Source of the DNA: an uncultured Prevotella sp.
GTDB taxonomy: Bacteria; Bacteroidota; Bacteroidia; Bacteroidales; Bacteroidaceae
Assembly: GCA_900318625.1 (NCBI GenBank)
Contig: ONLG01000005.1
Span: forward strand, 1 to 64,000
Direction: 5' to 3'
Length of the DNA stretch: 64,000 nucleotides
Shown here: positions 1 through 8,980 of the stretch, one piece after another
Position numbering within the stretch: position 1 is the first letter of the stretch
Layout of the letters: the number at the start of each line of letters is the position of its first letter
Notes under the pieces: generated by a model
The model's database searches: none
Told to the model about the DNA's origin: nothing
Seen by the model: only the letters and a program-made list of their open reading frames with translations
Position numbers and translations under genes: made by a program

Positions 1-1556
1 CGTTAAATCTTCGTCTTTTTCATCCTCCATTAAATCCACATAATCACTTTTCTACCGTTTTAATCAAAACAAATTGGTACACAACAAGTTGCAAATACTA
101 TAATTGCAGCGGCCTTAGCTCCGTTATACTCCCCGATAATATAACGTCAATTTATCAATCTTCGTTCTCCTCTTCGACAAAGTTCTATGTAAATATTGGA
201 ACTAAAACACTCTTGGAATTATGGAGCAGTGGATGTTCCAATATATATAATAAAGAAACAAAACAGGAGATAACTAAACCAACATTGTCGGCGAGTGCTA
301 CTCAGACTACATTGAAAGTTTTCATCAATGAAATGCTTGATTGCTACGAGTATAGCTGTGATGGGGAGATAATTACCGATAATTTTTTTGAAAAGAAAGG
401 CCTGAGGCCTGGAAGGGAGGAGTGGATTAGTGTAAAAATTTCATTGGGTGACTTTTCTCGTTCCATTGGTCAAAGTTTCTCAACAAAAGGTCTCAACCCA
501 GTCGTCAAAGGTGCCGCGAGCGCATCATCAATAAATGCGACAGGTTCCTATGACACTGGTGATGCAAAAGTAATTAAGCATGAATTAAGTTGTAATGGCA
601 AAAATGTAGAGGGAACAAATATATCAGTTAGCGGTCTTAATCCCAATACATCTTATAAGGTGATATACACTATTACGGCGGCTTACGGTGAGAATAACAA
701 AGATACTTGGTCTTATACTGGAGAAGGCGAGATAAAGACCAGTGAGCTAACAATGACCACCGAGCAGCCGAAGGTAGTGTCGGTAGGTAACGTAATTGTC
801 TCGGCGAAGGCCAATGTAGACGACGCGGAAACCAATGTGGGCTTCGAGTGGCGGCGCACGGACTGGACGGATGACTTCAAGTCGAACACCGGCACGGCAT
901 ATATGTATGAGGGCACGATGGAGGGATATATCCGCAACCTCTATGCGGAGAAGTTGTGGAAATTCCGCCCGTACTACCTTGCTGACGACGGCACATACTA
1001 CTATGGCGACTGGATGGGCATCGACCCGACGAACACCTCTTACTTCGAGCCGACGCTACACACATACGCCAATATCAACGTTGAGGGCAACACGGCTCTG
1101 GTGAAGGGTTATGCGCTCGGCGGCACGGATAAGATAACCGTGCAGGGCTTCAAGTACTGGAAGGTTGCCAACCTCGCCCCCTCTGGCGACTTAGCACTTG
1201 AGGCACGAAAGGCATCTCCTACCATCCCAGTCGATGCACAGACCATAGAGGCAGAAGGCCGCGTGATGGAGGCTAAGCTCTCTGACCTGGACTACGAGTG
1301 TACATACAGCTACGTGGCTTTCGCCAAGACAGATGAAGGTACGTTCTACGGTGAAGTGAAGACATTCACCACCGGCCCTGTCGCCACCGGAATAGAGGTT
1401 GTCCGCGTTGCAAGCTCAGAGGCGAAAGCTGTTGACGACAAGGTGAAGGGCATCTATACGCTCACTGGCGTGAAGCTAAGCGACGATGCAGCAGACCTGA
1501 AGACGCTGAAGCGCGGCATCTACATCGTTAACGGACGGAAGGTAGCCGTGAAGTAA
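1..1556 (+). CDS. BspA-like leucine-rich-repeat surface protein, 3' part
   Basis: The reading frame is open from the left window edge, so the true start lies outside. The first 70 or so visible codons contain a BspA/LRR_5-type repeat (CSGLSSVILPDNITSI), a family of cell-surface proteins in oral and gut Bacteroidetes. A serine/threonine-rich region follows, probably Ig/Fn3-like, and the protein ends in a type IX-like tail (KGIYTLTGVKL, then GIYIVNGRKVAVK). Role inferred: secreted or surface-attached adhesin-like protein; no catalytic motif is visible. Base composition changes abruptly near 780, from AT-rich to clearly GC-richer, suggesting a mosaic gene. A TTG at 213 is not a credible start because the repeat region upstream is in the same frame. 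Confidence 0.75.
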   Translation, partial: LNLRLFHPPLNPHNHFSTVLIKTNWYTTSCKYYNCSGLSSVILPDNITSIYQSSFSSSTKFYVNIGTKTLLELWSSGCSNIYNKETKQEITKPTLSASATQTTLKVFINEMLDCYEYSCDGEIITDNFFEKKGLRPGREEWISVKISLGDFSRSIGQSFSTKGLNPVVKGAASASSINATGSYDTGDAKVIKHELSCNGKNVEGTNISVSGLNPNTSYKVIYTITAAYGENNKDTWSYTGEGEIKTSELTMTTEQPKVVSVGNVIVSAKANVDDAETNVGFEWRRTDWTDDFKSNTGTAYMYEGTMEGYIRNLYAEKLWKFRPYYLADDGTYYYGDWMGIDPTNTSYFEPTLHTYANINVEGNTALVKGYALGGTDKITVQGFKYWKVANLAPSGDLALEARKASPTIPVDAQTIEAEGRVMEAKLSDLDYECTYSYVAFAKTDEGTFYGEVKTFTTGPVATGIEVVRVASSEAKAVDDKVKGIYTLTGVKLSDDAADLKTLKRGIYIVNGRKVAVK

Positions 1557-1600
1557 GCGCCTCACTTGAGATAATCACCTCCCCACGATGGGAAAACAAA

Positions 1601-1632
1601 CGCTCCCTGCAACCGCAAGATTGCAGGGAGCG
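1601..1632. terminator. Intrinsic terminator-like hairpin between convergent genes
   Basis: A perfect 12-base-pair stem (CGCTCCCTGCAA at 1601-1612 with TTGCAGGGAGCG at 1621-1632) closes an 8-base loop. It lies 45 bases after the BspA-like gene and 30 bases after the stop of the convergent small gene, so it can serve both. There is no long U-run on either side. Confidence 0.7.
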
Positions 1633-1662
1633 TGTCAGTTAGTTTAGATACAATATTGGAGA

Positions 1663-2046
1663 TTATATCTTCTTCAACAGGTAGCCCAGTCCCTCATACT
1701 GCTGTTTCCAGAGCTCTATTTTCTTGTTTATCTTCAGCGTGTCGATGTTTTGGTTGAGCCTCGGATCGGTCAGCTGTTGCTCAAGAAGCTCTATATAGTG
1801 CTTCACAGCCTCCATTTTCGCCCTCACGGTTTTCTTTTTCGGATAGCCGCGACGGTCTACTTCCTTCTGGTAAGTTTCCGAAATCTCGTTGATTTTGGTG
1901 CCTGTCTCCTCATAGTCAGCCAGCCACTCCTGATAGTAGGCATCCACTTTCAGGTTCTCCACAGGCTCCATCTCCTGGGCATCAGCCACAGCAGGCGCAC
2001 CCGAAAGAGCCAGCACGCAGAGCAGCGATGTGATGTTTCGTTTCAT
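1663..2046 (-). CDS. Small exported protein of unknown function
   Basis: 127 residues. A classical signal peptide (MKRNITSLLCVLALSGAPAVADAQ) ends in an Ala-X-Ala type site before Gln. The mature part is charged, rich in Glu, Lys and Tyr, and probably helical (residues about 30-120). No cysteine follows the signal, so it is probably periplasmic rather than a lipoprotein. I do not recognise the family. A promoter-like CAAAGGTA (minus-strand TACCTTTG) lies at 2089-2096, about 40 bases upstream. It is a single gene between convergent and divergent neighbours. Confidence 0.6.
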   Translation of the reverse strand: MKRNITSLLCVLALSGAPAVADAQEMEPVENLKVDAYYQEWLADYEETGTKINEISETYQKEVDRRGYPKKKTVRAKMEAVKHYIELLEQQLTDPRLNQNIDTLKINKKIELWKQQYEGLGYLLKKI

Positions 2047-2140
2047 AATTGTTTTGTTTTATGTGTGTTGATGTGTTTTATAATTTCACAAAGGTAAGAA
2101 AAACGAATGGAAAAAGTGGCTGAGGTAGGCTGAAAAATCG

Positions 2141-2148
2141 TAAATTTG
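2141..2148 (+). promoter_or_regulatory. Promoter -7 box for uvrA
   Basis: TAAATTTG matches the Bacteroidetes TAnnTTTG element, 21 bases before the uvrA ATG. No good TTTG is seen at the -33 position, so confidence is moderate. Confidence 0.5.
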
Positions 2149-2169
2149 CATTTTCAACAGTTACTTATC

Positions 2170-5043
2170 ATGGCAGATTTCATAGATATTCGCGGTGCGC
2201 GGGTAAACAATCTGAAGAATGTTTCGCTCAGAATACCCCGCGACAAATTTGTTGTCGTGGCAGGAGTGAGCGGTTCGGGCAAGTCGTCGCTGGCTTTCGA
2301 CACCCTCTATGCCGAGGGACAGCGGCGCTATGTGGAAAGTCTCTCGTCGTATGCACGGCAGTTTCTCGGGCGAATGTCAAAGCCCGAGTGCGACTTCATC
2401 GAAGGTCTGCCGCCGGCGATAGCCATCGAGCAGAAGACCATCTCGCGCAACCCGCGCTCCACAGTGGGCACACAGACCGAGATCTACGAATATCTGCGCC
2501 TGCTCTACGCCCGCATAGGCCGCACCTACTCGCCCGTGAGCGGACAGGAGGTGAAGAAACACACCGTAGACGACGTGGTAGAGTGCATGAAAGGCTTCTC
2601 CGACGGCACTCGCTTCGCTGTCATGGCTCCGCTCCATGCCCACCGCGACCGCTCACCGTACAGTCAGCTCGAGATGATGGTGCAGCAGGGCTACGCGCGC
2701 GTATATTATAAAGGTGACTTCCACCGCATCGACGACCTGTTCGACGATGCCGACATAAAGGCGCTCGATGCCGAGGGCAGCGATTTCCCCGAAGAGAATC
2801 CCGTGTATCTTGTTGTCGACCGTATGTCGGCTGCCACCGACAAAGGCACCCTCTCGCGACTTGCCGACTCGTGCGAGACGGCTTTCTATGAGGGCCACGG
2901 CGAGTGCCGGCTTATGTTTCTGCCCTCGAAGCTGGTCTACGACTTCTCAACACGCTTCGAAGCCGACGGCATGACCTTCGAGGAACCTACCGAACAGATG
3001 TTTGCCTTCAACTCTCCCGTTGGAGCCTGCCCCACCTGCGAGGGCTTCGGCTCGGTCATAGGCATCGACGAAAAGCTCGTGGTGCCCAACACGTCGCTGA
3101 GCGTCTACGAGGGATGCGTGCAGTGCTGGCACGGCGAGAAGATGAAGATATGGCAGCAGGAGTTCTGCCGCCGGGCAGCCAAAGACAACTTCCCCATCTT
3201 CAAACCCTACTACGAGCTGTCGCAGAAGGAGAAGGATATGCTCTGGCACGGCCTCCCCTCCGACCGCAACAGGCCCGACGAGCAGAAGGTGTCTATCGAC
3301 TCGTTCTTCAAGATGGTGACGGATAATATGTATAAGATACAATACCGTGTGATGATGAGCCGCTACCGTGGGCGCACGGTATGCCCTACGTGCCGCGGTA
3401 TGCGCCTGAAGCCCGAGGCAGAATACGTGAAGATATGCGGAAAAAGCATCACCGACCTCGTAGCAATGCCCGTGAGCAATCTCCATGAGTGGTTTGCCGA
3501 CTTGCAGCTCACCGACCACGAGCGCATGATTGGCAAACGCCTGCTGGCAGAAATAAACAGCCGCCTGCACTTCCTGGTTGAAGTGGGACTGGGCTACCTC
3601 ACCCTGAACCGCATGGCCAACACCCTGTCGGGTGGAGAAAGTCAGCGCATCAACCTGACAACACAGCTGGGCAGCTCGCTCGTGGGGTCGCTCTACGTGC
3701 TCGACGAGCCGTCGATAGGCTTGCACTCGCGCGACACCGACCGGCTCATCAGTGTGCTACGGCAACTCCGCGACGTGGGAAACACAGTGGTGGTTGTGGA
3801 GCACGACGAGGAGATAATGCGCTCAGCCGACTACCTTATAGACGTTGGACCGGATGCCGGACGCCACGGAGGCGAGATTGTTTACGAGGGTTGCCCTCCT
3901 CCCGCCCTAAAAGAAAAACCAGGAACACAAGCTCCACTCCCTTGGGGAGGGACTGGGGGTGGGTCTCGCTCCCATTCGGTTGCCTATCTCACTGGCCGCG
4001 ACACCTTAGAGGTGCCCGGCAGCCGACGACCGTGGAACATGAGCATCGTGGTGAAGGGCGCAAGAATGAACAATCTGAAAGGCATCGACGTGAGATTTCC
4101 GCTGAACGTGCTCACCGTGGTCACGGGAGTGAGCGGCTCCGGCAAGTCGTCGCTCGTCAGGGGAATACTCTATCCGGCCCTGAAACGCCATCTCGACGAG
4201 GTGGCGGAGGCTCCCGGCGAATACAAGGAGCTGGCTGGCGACTGGCAGCAGATAAGTCATGTGGAGATGGTAGACCAGAATCCTATCGGCAAGAGCACCC
4301 GTTCAAATGCGGCCACATACGTGAAAGCCTACGATGCAATACGCCAGCTGTATGCGCAACAGCCGCTGGCGAAGCAGATGGGCTTCACGGCACAGTACTT
4401 CTCGTTCAATGCCGAGGGCGGACGATGCGAAGAATGTAAGGGTGCAGGCACCATAACGGTGGAGATGCAGTTCATGGCCGACCTCGTGCTTGAGTGCGAC
4501 GAGTGCCACGGCAAGCGTTTCAAGAAAGACATTCTCGACGTGCGCTTCCACGAAAAGAACGTCAACGACGTGCTCGACATGACTGTTGCCGAGGCTATCG
4601 AGTTCTTCGACAAATGGGGTGAGCGAGCCATTGCCGACCGCCTGCGGCCATTGCAGCAGGTTGGACTGGGCTACATAAAGCTCGGCCAGAGCTCATCGAC
4701 ACTCTCAGGAGGCGAGAACCAGCGAGTGAAGCTGGCCTACTTCATCGGTCAGGAACGCCAGCAGCCCACCCTGTTCATCTTCGACGAGCCGACAACAGGT
4801 CTCCACTTCCACGACATACGCCGACTGCTGAGTGCCTTCGACGCACTGATTGAGCGCGGCCACACCGTGCTGGTGATTGAGCACAACCTTGATGTGGTGA
4901 AAGCTGCCGACTACGTGATAGACCTTGGCCCCGAAGGTGGCGACAAGGGTGGCGAGATAGTGTGTGTGGGAACACCCGAAGAGGTGGCTGCGGCAAACAA
5001 AGGATACACAGGGAAGTATCTTCTCGAGAAGCTGAAGGGCTGA
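2170..5043 (+). CDS. uvrA: UvrA-family excinuclease ABC subunit A
   Basis: 957 residues, near the usual 940. UvrA is the damage-sensing ATPase of nucleotide excision repair and loads UvrB on DNA. Two ABC modules are visible: Walker [10 protein letters not shown] near residues 34 and 655, signatures TLSGGESQR and TLSGGENQR, Walker B VLDEPS and IFDEPTTG, and zinc-module cysteines CPTC, CPTC and CEEC...CDEC. The start at 2170 ([15 protein letters not shown]) fits the family; the ATG at 2146 adds eight unrelated residues. Two oddities: the first CxxC of zinc module 1, expected before [13 protein letters not shown], is absent; and residues about 581-600 ([20 protein letters not shown]), in the linker between modules, are encoded by a G/C-rich repeat like those in intergenic regions here. 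It may be one of several UvrA paralogues of the genome. Confidence 0.93.
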   Translation: MADFIDIRGARVNNLKNVSLRIPRDKFVVVAGVSGSGKSSLAFDTLYAEGQRRYVESLSSYARQFLGRMSKPECDFIEGLPPAIAIEQKTISRNPRSTVGTQTEIYEYLRLLYARIGRTYSPVSGQEVKKHTVDDVVECMKGFSDGTRFAVMAPLHAHRDRSPYSQLEMMVQQGYARVYYKGDFHRIDDLFDDADIKALDAEGSDFPEENPVYLVVDRMSAATDKGTLSRLADSCETAFYEGHGECRLMFLPSKLVYDFSTRFEADGMTFEEPTEQMFAFNSPVGACPTCEGFGSVIGIDEKLVVPNTSLSVYEGCVQCWHGEKMKIWQQEFCRRAAKDNFPIFKPYYELSQKEKDMLWHGLPSDRNRPDEQKVSIDSFFKMVTDNMYKIQYRVMMSRYRGRTVCPTCRGMRLKPEAEYVKICGKSITDLVAMPVSNLHEWFADLQLTDHERMIGKRLLAEINSRLHFLVEVGLGYLTLNRMANTLSGGESQRINLTTQLGSSLVGSLYVLDEPSIGLHSRDTDRLISVLRQLRDVGNTVVVVEHDEEIMRSADYLIDVGPDAGRHGGEIVYEGCPPPALKEKPGTQAPLPWGGTGGGSRSHSVAYLTGRDTLEVPGSRRPWNMSIVVKGARMNNLKGIDVRFPLNVLTVVTGVSGSGKSSLVRGILYPALKRHLDEVAEAPGEYKELAGDWQQISHVEMVDQNPIGKSTRSNAATYVKAYDAIRQLYAQQPLAKQMGFTAQYFSFNAEGGRCEECKGAGTITVEMQFMADLVLECDECHGKRFKKDILDVRFHEKNVNDVLDMTVAEAIEFFDKWGERAIADRLRPLQQVGLGYIKLGQSSSTLSGGENQRVKLAYFIGQERQQPTLFIFDEPTTGLHFHDIRRLLSAFDALIERGHTVLVIEHNLDVVKAADYVIDLGPEGGDKGGEIVCVGTPEEVAAANKGYTGKYLLEKLKG
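3903..3985 (+). repeat. G/C-rich hairpin repeat block inside uvrA
   Basis: The core at 3931-3967 contains CTCCCTTGGGGAG, an inverted repeat followed by a G-rich run. The order (C-run, TTGG/ATGG, G-run, then GACTG/GATTG and more G) is the same as in the G/C blocks at 7909-7940, 30036-30067 and 57481-57516. Here it is translated in frame as about 20-25 extra residues in an interdomain linker. Confidence 0.6.
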
Positions 5044-5056
5044 CGCAGCGGAGGAT

Positions 5057-5908
5057 TTACTTCTCCACCGTCTTTCTGATAGTAAGCTGAAGCAAGTCGT
5101 AGTAGCTTCCGTTGTAGATGTCAAGGTCCACATTGCCACGAATACCGGGCAGTCTGCCGGCATCGGTATGCTGCCAGAACTTCCACGGGCCGTCGTATTC
5201 CATGCGGTCAACATAGTAGTGGGCTATCCAATAAGGGTAGCGGTCGAAGCGTTCGTCGTCGAGGAACTGCTGCTTGAAGCGATAATAGGTGTAGATGATG
5301 GGTTTGGTGTGATAGTGTTGCTCCATTATCTGCAACCATTCAAGTATCTGTTCCTGGAACTCGGCAATCGTCTTGTCCTGCGGTTTGTGCTCTACGTCGA
5401 GTATCGGAGGCAGGTCGCCCTCCTCAAGATGAACCTGCTCGATGAAGAAGCGAGCCTGTTTCTTGGCCGGAGTCTTGTTGCTCCAGAAGTGGTAAGCCCC
5501 CCTGAGGAACCCTGTTTCGCGTGCGAAATGGAAGTTCTCGCGGAAGTTTTCGTCCACATGGTCGGCTCCTTCGGTCGACTTAACGATTACAAACCTCAAT
5601 GGGCAACGCGTAATCATGGCGTTGCGAAGCAGGTCCCAGTCAATCTTTCCTTGGTAATGGCTAATGTCTATGCCGTGAATCTCGTATCCCTCAGGATATT
5701 TTGCATCGCCATAGAGAGCTCTCCAGCGGAAGCCCGTGGGACTGACGAAGAATGTATAGAAGCCCCACACATATACGCAGACCATAACCACAGCTATAAT
5801 CCACTTCAACCAACCCGGCATACGGTGCCTGTCGCCCGGTTGCAGTGATGTTATGTGTCGTTCGTTAAGCATCTGCCGTGTCGGAGTTATTCTGTTATAG
5901 CGATACAT
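5057..5908 (-). CDS. GH25-type lysozyme (muramidase), membrane-anchored
   Basis: 283 residues. The C-terminal 210 residues match glycoside hydrolase family 25, which cleaves the MurNAc-GlcNAc bond of peptidoglycan: GIDISHYQGKIDW, FVIVKSTEG, ARETGFLRGAYHFW, LPPILDVEH (catalytic Asp-X-Glu type), PIIYTYY and the final GNVDLDIYNG. A basic N-terminus and one membrane segment (WLKWIIAVVMVCVYVWGFYTFF) anchor it in the inner membrane with the enzyme outside. A strong hairpin ends only four bases before the ATG at 5908; MLNERH at 5872 and MPGWLK at 5821 are alternative starts. Likely role: cell-wall remodelling. Confidence 0.85.
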   Translation of the reverse strand: MYRYNRITPTRQMLNERHITSLQPGDRHRMPGWLKWIIAVVMVCVYVWGFYTFFVSPTGFRWRALYGDAKYPEGYEIHGIDISHYQGKIDWDLLRNAMITRCPLRFVIVKSTEGADHVDENFRENFHFARETGFLRGAYHFWSNKTPAKKQARFFIEQVHLEEGDLPPILDVEHKPQDKTIAEFQEQILEWLQIMEQHYHTKPIIYTYYRFKQQFLDDERFDRYPYWIAHYYVDRMEYDGPWKFWQHTDAGRLPGIRGNVDLDIYNGSYYDLLQLTIRKTVEK

Positions 5909-5911
5909 AAA

Positions 5912-5957
5912 ACCGCGAGCCGGACTTGAAAACCGATGTTCAAGGCCGGTTCGCGGT
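5912..5957 (-). terminator. Hairpin after the phosphofructokinase gene
   Basis: 19-base arms (5912-5930 and 5939-5957) pair with two mismatches around an 8-base loop, followed on the minus strand by TTTT. It lies 18 bases after the pfp stop and abuts the GH25 start codon. Confidence 0.75.
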
Positions 5958-5975
5958 ATATAGTTCAGTCAGGAA

Positions 5976-7613
5976 TTACTTCTGCTGCTCAAGCTGCAGA
6001 GTCTTCGTGGGCTGGTCGCAGACCTCTGACGGTCCCCAGTACTGTATCGGTCCGGGATAGACATAGGCTGTTTCGTGTGCCCAAGTGTCGCGAACGGCAG
6101 CGAAAGCCTGGAACGGTTTGCCGTCGAGTTCAACGAGAGCCTTGCGGATAACGGGCTTCATCTCACCATTACGACGCTCCATGTTCATCATCATAGTGAT
6201 GGGCACGCCACCTGCTACCCACTGGTCAGAAGGTGCAGTGGTGTTCTTCACGATAGCCATATAGCCCGTCTTGCCACTGGCAATGAGCTGTGCGGCACTT
6301 GTTCCGAGGGCATAGCAGTAGTCGGCATCGAAGTTAGACGGCGCAGCGCAGCGTCCCTCGTAACCGAAGAAGTGGTGCTGGGCAGCGAAGTTGCCTACAA
6401 ACTTGCCCTTTCTCTTCCAGCGCTCGAGCTTGGCAGCTACCATAGACGAGAGCAGTTTCTCTGTTTCGATGAGCGAAACCTGTACGTTTCCGTGCGGGTC
6501 GCGGTTCAGAGCGAGCTGACGCGACACTGCTGTTGGCAGCGAAGCAAACACGGCGAGGTTCTCGTCGCTGAGGTTCAGCTTCACGTAGTCAATCTGGGCA
6601 GAGCGGTCGAGGCTCAGAACCTCGGGCTTGGCGAGTATGTCGTTGAGCTCGGCAATGAGCTTCTTGATAGCCGGGATGAACTCGATAAGACCCTCCGGGA
6701 TGATAACAGTTCCGAAGTTGTTGCCGTCGGCAGCACGTGCAGCCACGATTTCGGCGATGTACTCAACGATGTCGTTCAGGCTCTTCTCCTCTTTCTCGAT
6801 TTCCTCGCTCACGAGGCAGATGTTAGGCTGCACCTGCAGGGCGCACTCCAGGGCGATATGGCTTGCCGAACGGCCCATAACCTTGATGAAGTGCCAGTAC
6901 TTGCGTGCCGAGTTACAGTCGCGCTCGATGTTGCCGATAAGCTCGGAGTAGACCTTAGTGGCAGTGTCGAAGCCGAAGCTTGTCTCGATCTGGTCGTTCT
7001 TCAGGTCGCCGTCGATGGTCTTCGGACAGCCGATTACCTGCACGCCATAGTTCTTTGCGGCATAGTACTCAGCCAGAACGCAGGCATTAGTGTTAGAATC
7101 GTCACCACCGATGATAACGAGAGCCTTGATGTCGAGCTGGCGGATAATCTCCAGTCCCTTCTCAAACTGCTCCTCTTTCTCGAGCTTTGTGCGGCCAGAA
7201 CCAATCATGTCGAAACCGCCGGTGTTGCGATACTCGTCGATGATGTCGGCTGTAAGCTCCATGTAGTCGTGGTCAACCAATCCGCCGGGGCCGAGAATGA
7301 AACCGTAGAGGCGGTTCTCGGGGTTCAGACTCTTGAGAGTGTCAAACAGACCGGTAATAACGTTGTGGCCACCAGGAGCCTGTCCACCACTGAGGATGAC
7401 ACCCACGTTCATGCGGGCAGTGTTCTTTTCCTCGCCCTCAACAAACTCCACGAGGGGCATCCCGTAGGTGTTGGGGAAGAGTTTCTTGATTTCTTCCTGA
7501 TTGTCTACGCTCTGAGTGGGAGCTCCTTCCTTTACCTTAACGGCACCTTTCAGGCCTGCCGGGAGCTTAGGCTGATAGGCAGCTCTGGCAATTTGCAATG
7601 CACTTTTTTTCAT
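5976..7613 (-). CDS. pfp: Diphosphate-dependent 6-phosphofructokinase
   Basis: 545 residues, the long (plant beta-like) form. It interconverts fructose 6-phosphate and fructose 1,6-bisphosphate using pyrophosphate in place of ATP, in cytoplasmic glycolysis and gluconeogenesis. Seen: GVILSGGQAPGGHN near residue 73, GGDDSNTNA (the Asp after GGD marks PPi rather than ATP use), GCPKTIDGDLKND and the MGR motif (KVMGRSASHIALE) for sugar phosphate. The start at 7613 (MKKSALQIARAAYQPKLP) fits family length. It is a single gene ended by the hairpin at 5912-5957. Bacteroidales commonly carry this enzyme. Confidence 0.95.
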   Translation of the reverse strand: MKKSALQIARAAYQPKLPAGLKGAVKVKEGAPTQSVDNQEEIKKLFPNTYGMPLVEFVEGEEKNTARMNVGVILSGGQAPGGHNVITGLFDTLKSLNPENRLYGFILGPGGLVDHDYMELTADIIDEYRNTGGFDMIGSGRTKLEKEEQFEKGLEIIRQLDIKALVIIGGDDSNTNACVLAEYYAAKNYGVQVIGCPKTIDGDLKNDQIETSFGFDTATKVYSELIGNIERDCNSARKYWHFIKVMGRSASHIALECALQVQPNICLVSEEIEKEEKSLNDIVEYIAEIVAARAADGNNFGTVIIPEGLIEFIPAIKKLIAELNDILAKPEVLSLDRSAQIDYVKLNLSDENLAVFASLPTAVSRQLALNRDPHGNVQVSLIETEKLLSSMVAAKLERWKRKGKFVGNFAAQHHFFGYEGRCAAPSNFDADYCYALGTSAAQLIASGKTGYMAIVKNTTAPSDQWVAGGVPITMMMNMERRNGEMKPVIRKALVELDGKPFQAFAAVRDTWAHETAYVYPGPIQYWGPSEVCDQPTKTLQLEQQK

Positions 7614-7669
7614 AATACTTATTAAATGTTATCTGTTGTGTTGAATATCACACATTAGTTAATATGTTG

Positions 7670-7677
7670 CAAATTTA
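7670..7677 (-). promoter_or_regulatory. Promoter -7 box for pfp
   Basis: CAAATTTA on the plus strand reads TAAATTTG on the minus strand, 57 bases before the pfp start. The -33 position (about 7697) reads TTTC rather than TTTG. Confidence 0.5.
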
Positions 7678-7785
7678 CGTTTTTTCGCCGACACTGGAAA
7701 GATTTGGAAGAAAATATTGCCGCTTTGGACGCATTTGGCAAACTAAAGAGCACCAATCACCTGGCCACAGGGCTGCCGACGGAAA

Positions 7786-7848
7786 GTAATATGGGCCATA
7801 TTACCGTCCAATATGGGCCATATTACTGACCAATATGGGCCATATTAC
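7786..7848 (+). repeat. Palindromic repeat locus 1, three tandem units
   Basis: The 15-base core AATATGGGCCATATT recurs with a 22-base period at 7788, 7810 and 7832. Each unit is a near-perfect odd palindrome, GTAATATGG-G-CCATATTAC in its longest form. Spacers are CGTCC and TGACC. Confidence 0.9.
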
Positions 7849-7850
7849 TT

Positions 7851-7940
7851 AACCCCCACGCCCGTCCCAAGGCGAGGGGGAGAGCATACAACCCACCATA
7901 AAGTTATTCTTCCCCCATTGGGGGGATTGAGGGGGGCTAC
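7851..7940 (+). repeat. Two G/C-rich hairpin blocks of repeat locus 1
   Basis: The block at 7909-7940 (TTCCCCCATTGGGGGGATTG, then GAGGGGGGCTAC) is an inverted repeat with a G-rich tail and runs straight into the palindromic unit at 7942. The block at 7851-7880 is a weaker version on the opposite strand. The same block is found reversed at 30068-30099 with few differences. Confidence 0.75.
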
Positions 7941-7941
7941 C

Positions 7942-7958
7942 AATATGGGCCATATTAC
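7942..7958 (+). repeat. Single palindromic unit at repeat locus 1
   Basis: AATATGGGCCATATTAC directly after the G/C block, in the same order as at 57481-57577. Confidence 0.85.
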
Positions 7959-8100
7959 TTTGTCGGCAGGCATGAATGGTGTGCGGTAACTAAGCCCCGG
8001 CACCGCTGCATGCCAGTGCTGCCACTTTGCACAAAACGAAAAAAAACATGGTATGGAGCTATTTTTTCGACCTTTTTGCTTGCGGAACGTTTTTTTTCCG

Positions 8101-8108
8101 TATCTTTG
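8101..8108 (+). promoter_or_regulatory. Promoter -7 box for the 8133 operon
   Basis: TATCTTTG, with TTTG at 8075-8078 (22-base spacing, slightly longer than usual). Start codon at 8133 follows closely. Confidence 0.6.
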
Positions 8109-8132
8109 GCTTGATAATAAAACTACACAGCA

Positions 8133-8411
8133 ATGGCAAACAAACGAATCTTGAAGAAGACCATAAACAACATCTGCGACGAGCTGATTGCAGAAATCAT
8201 AGCAACATCGTTCTACAGCGGCCAGCAAGAAGCCGAACAGGGCAACTCGCTTCTCGCCGCCGTGATAGCTCTCCACGACAACTACGTGAGCCGCATATCA
8301 CACCCGGAGCCGGGCATGAAGCCGAAAGCATACTTCAAAGACCTTGCCGAGAAGTTCAACCAGGAAACGTTTGAACTCATAGACCGCATCTACAACATCG
8401 AACAAGCATAG
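8133..8411 (+). CDS. Conserved-looking small protein, unknown function
   Basis: 92 residues, soluble, predicted helical, no cysteine and no signal peptide. I do not recognise a domain. It starts at an ATG 24 bases after the -7 box and lies 8 bases before the acyltransferase gene, so it probably begins a three-gene operon (small protein, acyltransferase, exported amidase-like protein). Confidence 0.65.
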   Translation: MANKRILKKTINNICDELIAEIIATSFYSGQQEAEQGNSLLAAVIALHDNYVSRISHPEPGMKPKAYFKDLAEKFNQETFELIDRIYNIEQA

Positions 8412-8419
8412 AGGCAACA

Positions 8420-8980
8420 ATGCTGCAACGTTTTGCTAAATGGCTGTTGTACCGCAGAATGGGCTGGACAAAGAACATCACTGTGGTACATCCGGACAAG
8501 TGTATCATCTGTCTGGCACCCCACACAAGCAACTGGGACTTCATCATAGGTCAGCTATACAGCCTGGCCGAAGGCATGAAAAGCAACTTCCTGATGAAGA
8601 AGGAATGGTTTTTCTGGCCGCTTGGACCGCTGTTCAGGCGGCTGGGCGGCATACCCGTGTACCGCAAGAAGAACATGAGCATGACCGATTCGCTGGCCGA
8701 AGCAGCCCGCAACGAGAAGCACTTTCTGCTCTGCATCACTCCCGAAGGCACCCGTTCGCTCAATCCTGACTGGAAGATGGGCTTCTACTTCATTGCCCTG
8801 AAAGCTGAAATACCCATTCTTCTATACGCACTCGACTACGAAAAGCATCTCATCAGCTGCACACAAAGCATCATGCCAACCGGCGATGTGGAAGCACAGA
8901 TGAAGCAGATAAAACTATATTTCAAGGATACAAAAGGCAAGAAACCTCACAAATTCTCTATAGGAGACATCGACGAATGA
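8420..8980 (+). CDS. PlsC-like 1-acyl-glycerol-3-phosphate acyltransferase
   Basis: 186 residues. Acyltransferase motif I H-X4-D is seen as HTSNWD near residue 35, the glycine-rich substrate site as GGIPVYRKK near 75 and motif III as TPEGTRS near 110. The family transfers acyl chains to lysophosphatidate or related lysolipids at the inner membrane. It is shorter than PlsC proper (about 240), like the short Bacteroidetes homologues, so the exact acceptor is uncertain. Its stop overlaps the next start (ATGA at 8977-8980), indicating translational coupling to the exported protein that follows. Confidence 0.85.
   Translation: MLQRFAKWLLYRRMGWTKNITVVHPDKCIICLAPHTSNWDFIIGQLYSLAEGMKSNFLMKKEWFFWPLGPLFRRLGGIPVYRKKNMSMTDSLAEAARNEKHFLLCITPEGTRSLNPDWKMGFYFIALKAEIPILLYALDYEKHLISCTQSIMPTGDVEAQMKQIKLYFKDTKGKKPHKFSIGDIDE

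Larger units (their letters stand above)
7614..8132. other. Divergent intergenic region carrying repeat locus 1
   Basis: 519 bases between pfp (minus) and the small gene at 8133 (plus). It holds the pfp -7 box at 7670-7677, three tandem 22-base palindromic units at 7786-7848, two G/C-rich hairpin blocks (7851-7880 and 7909-7940), one further palindromic unit at 7942-7958, and the plus-strand -7 box at 8101-8108. No protein-coding signal was found in it. Confidence 0.7.

Noticed and set aside
6075..7625. Long plus-strand open frame (516 codons) opposite pfp
   Set aside because: It is the antisense of a clear PPi-phosphofructokinase gene in a GC-rich third-position frame; the translation has no family features.
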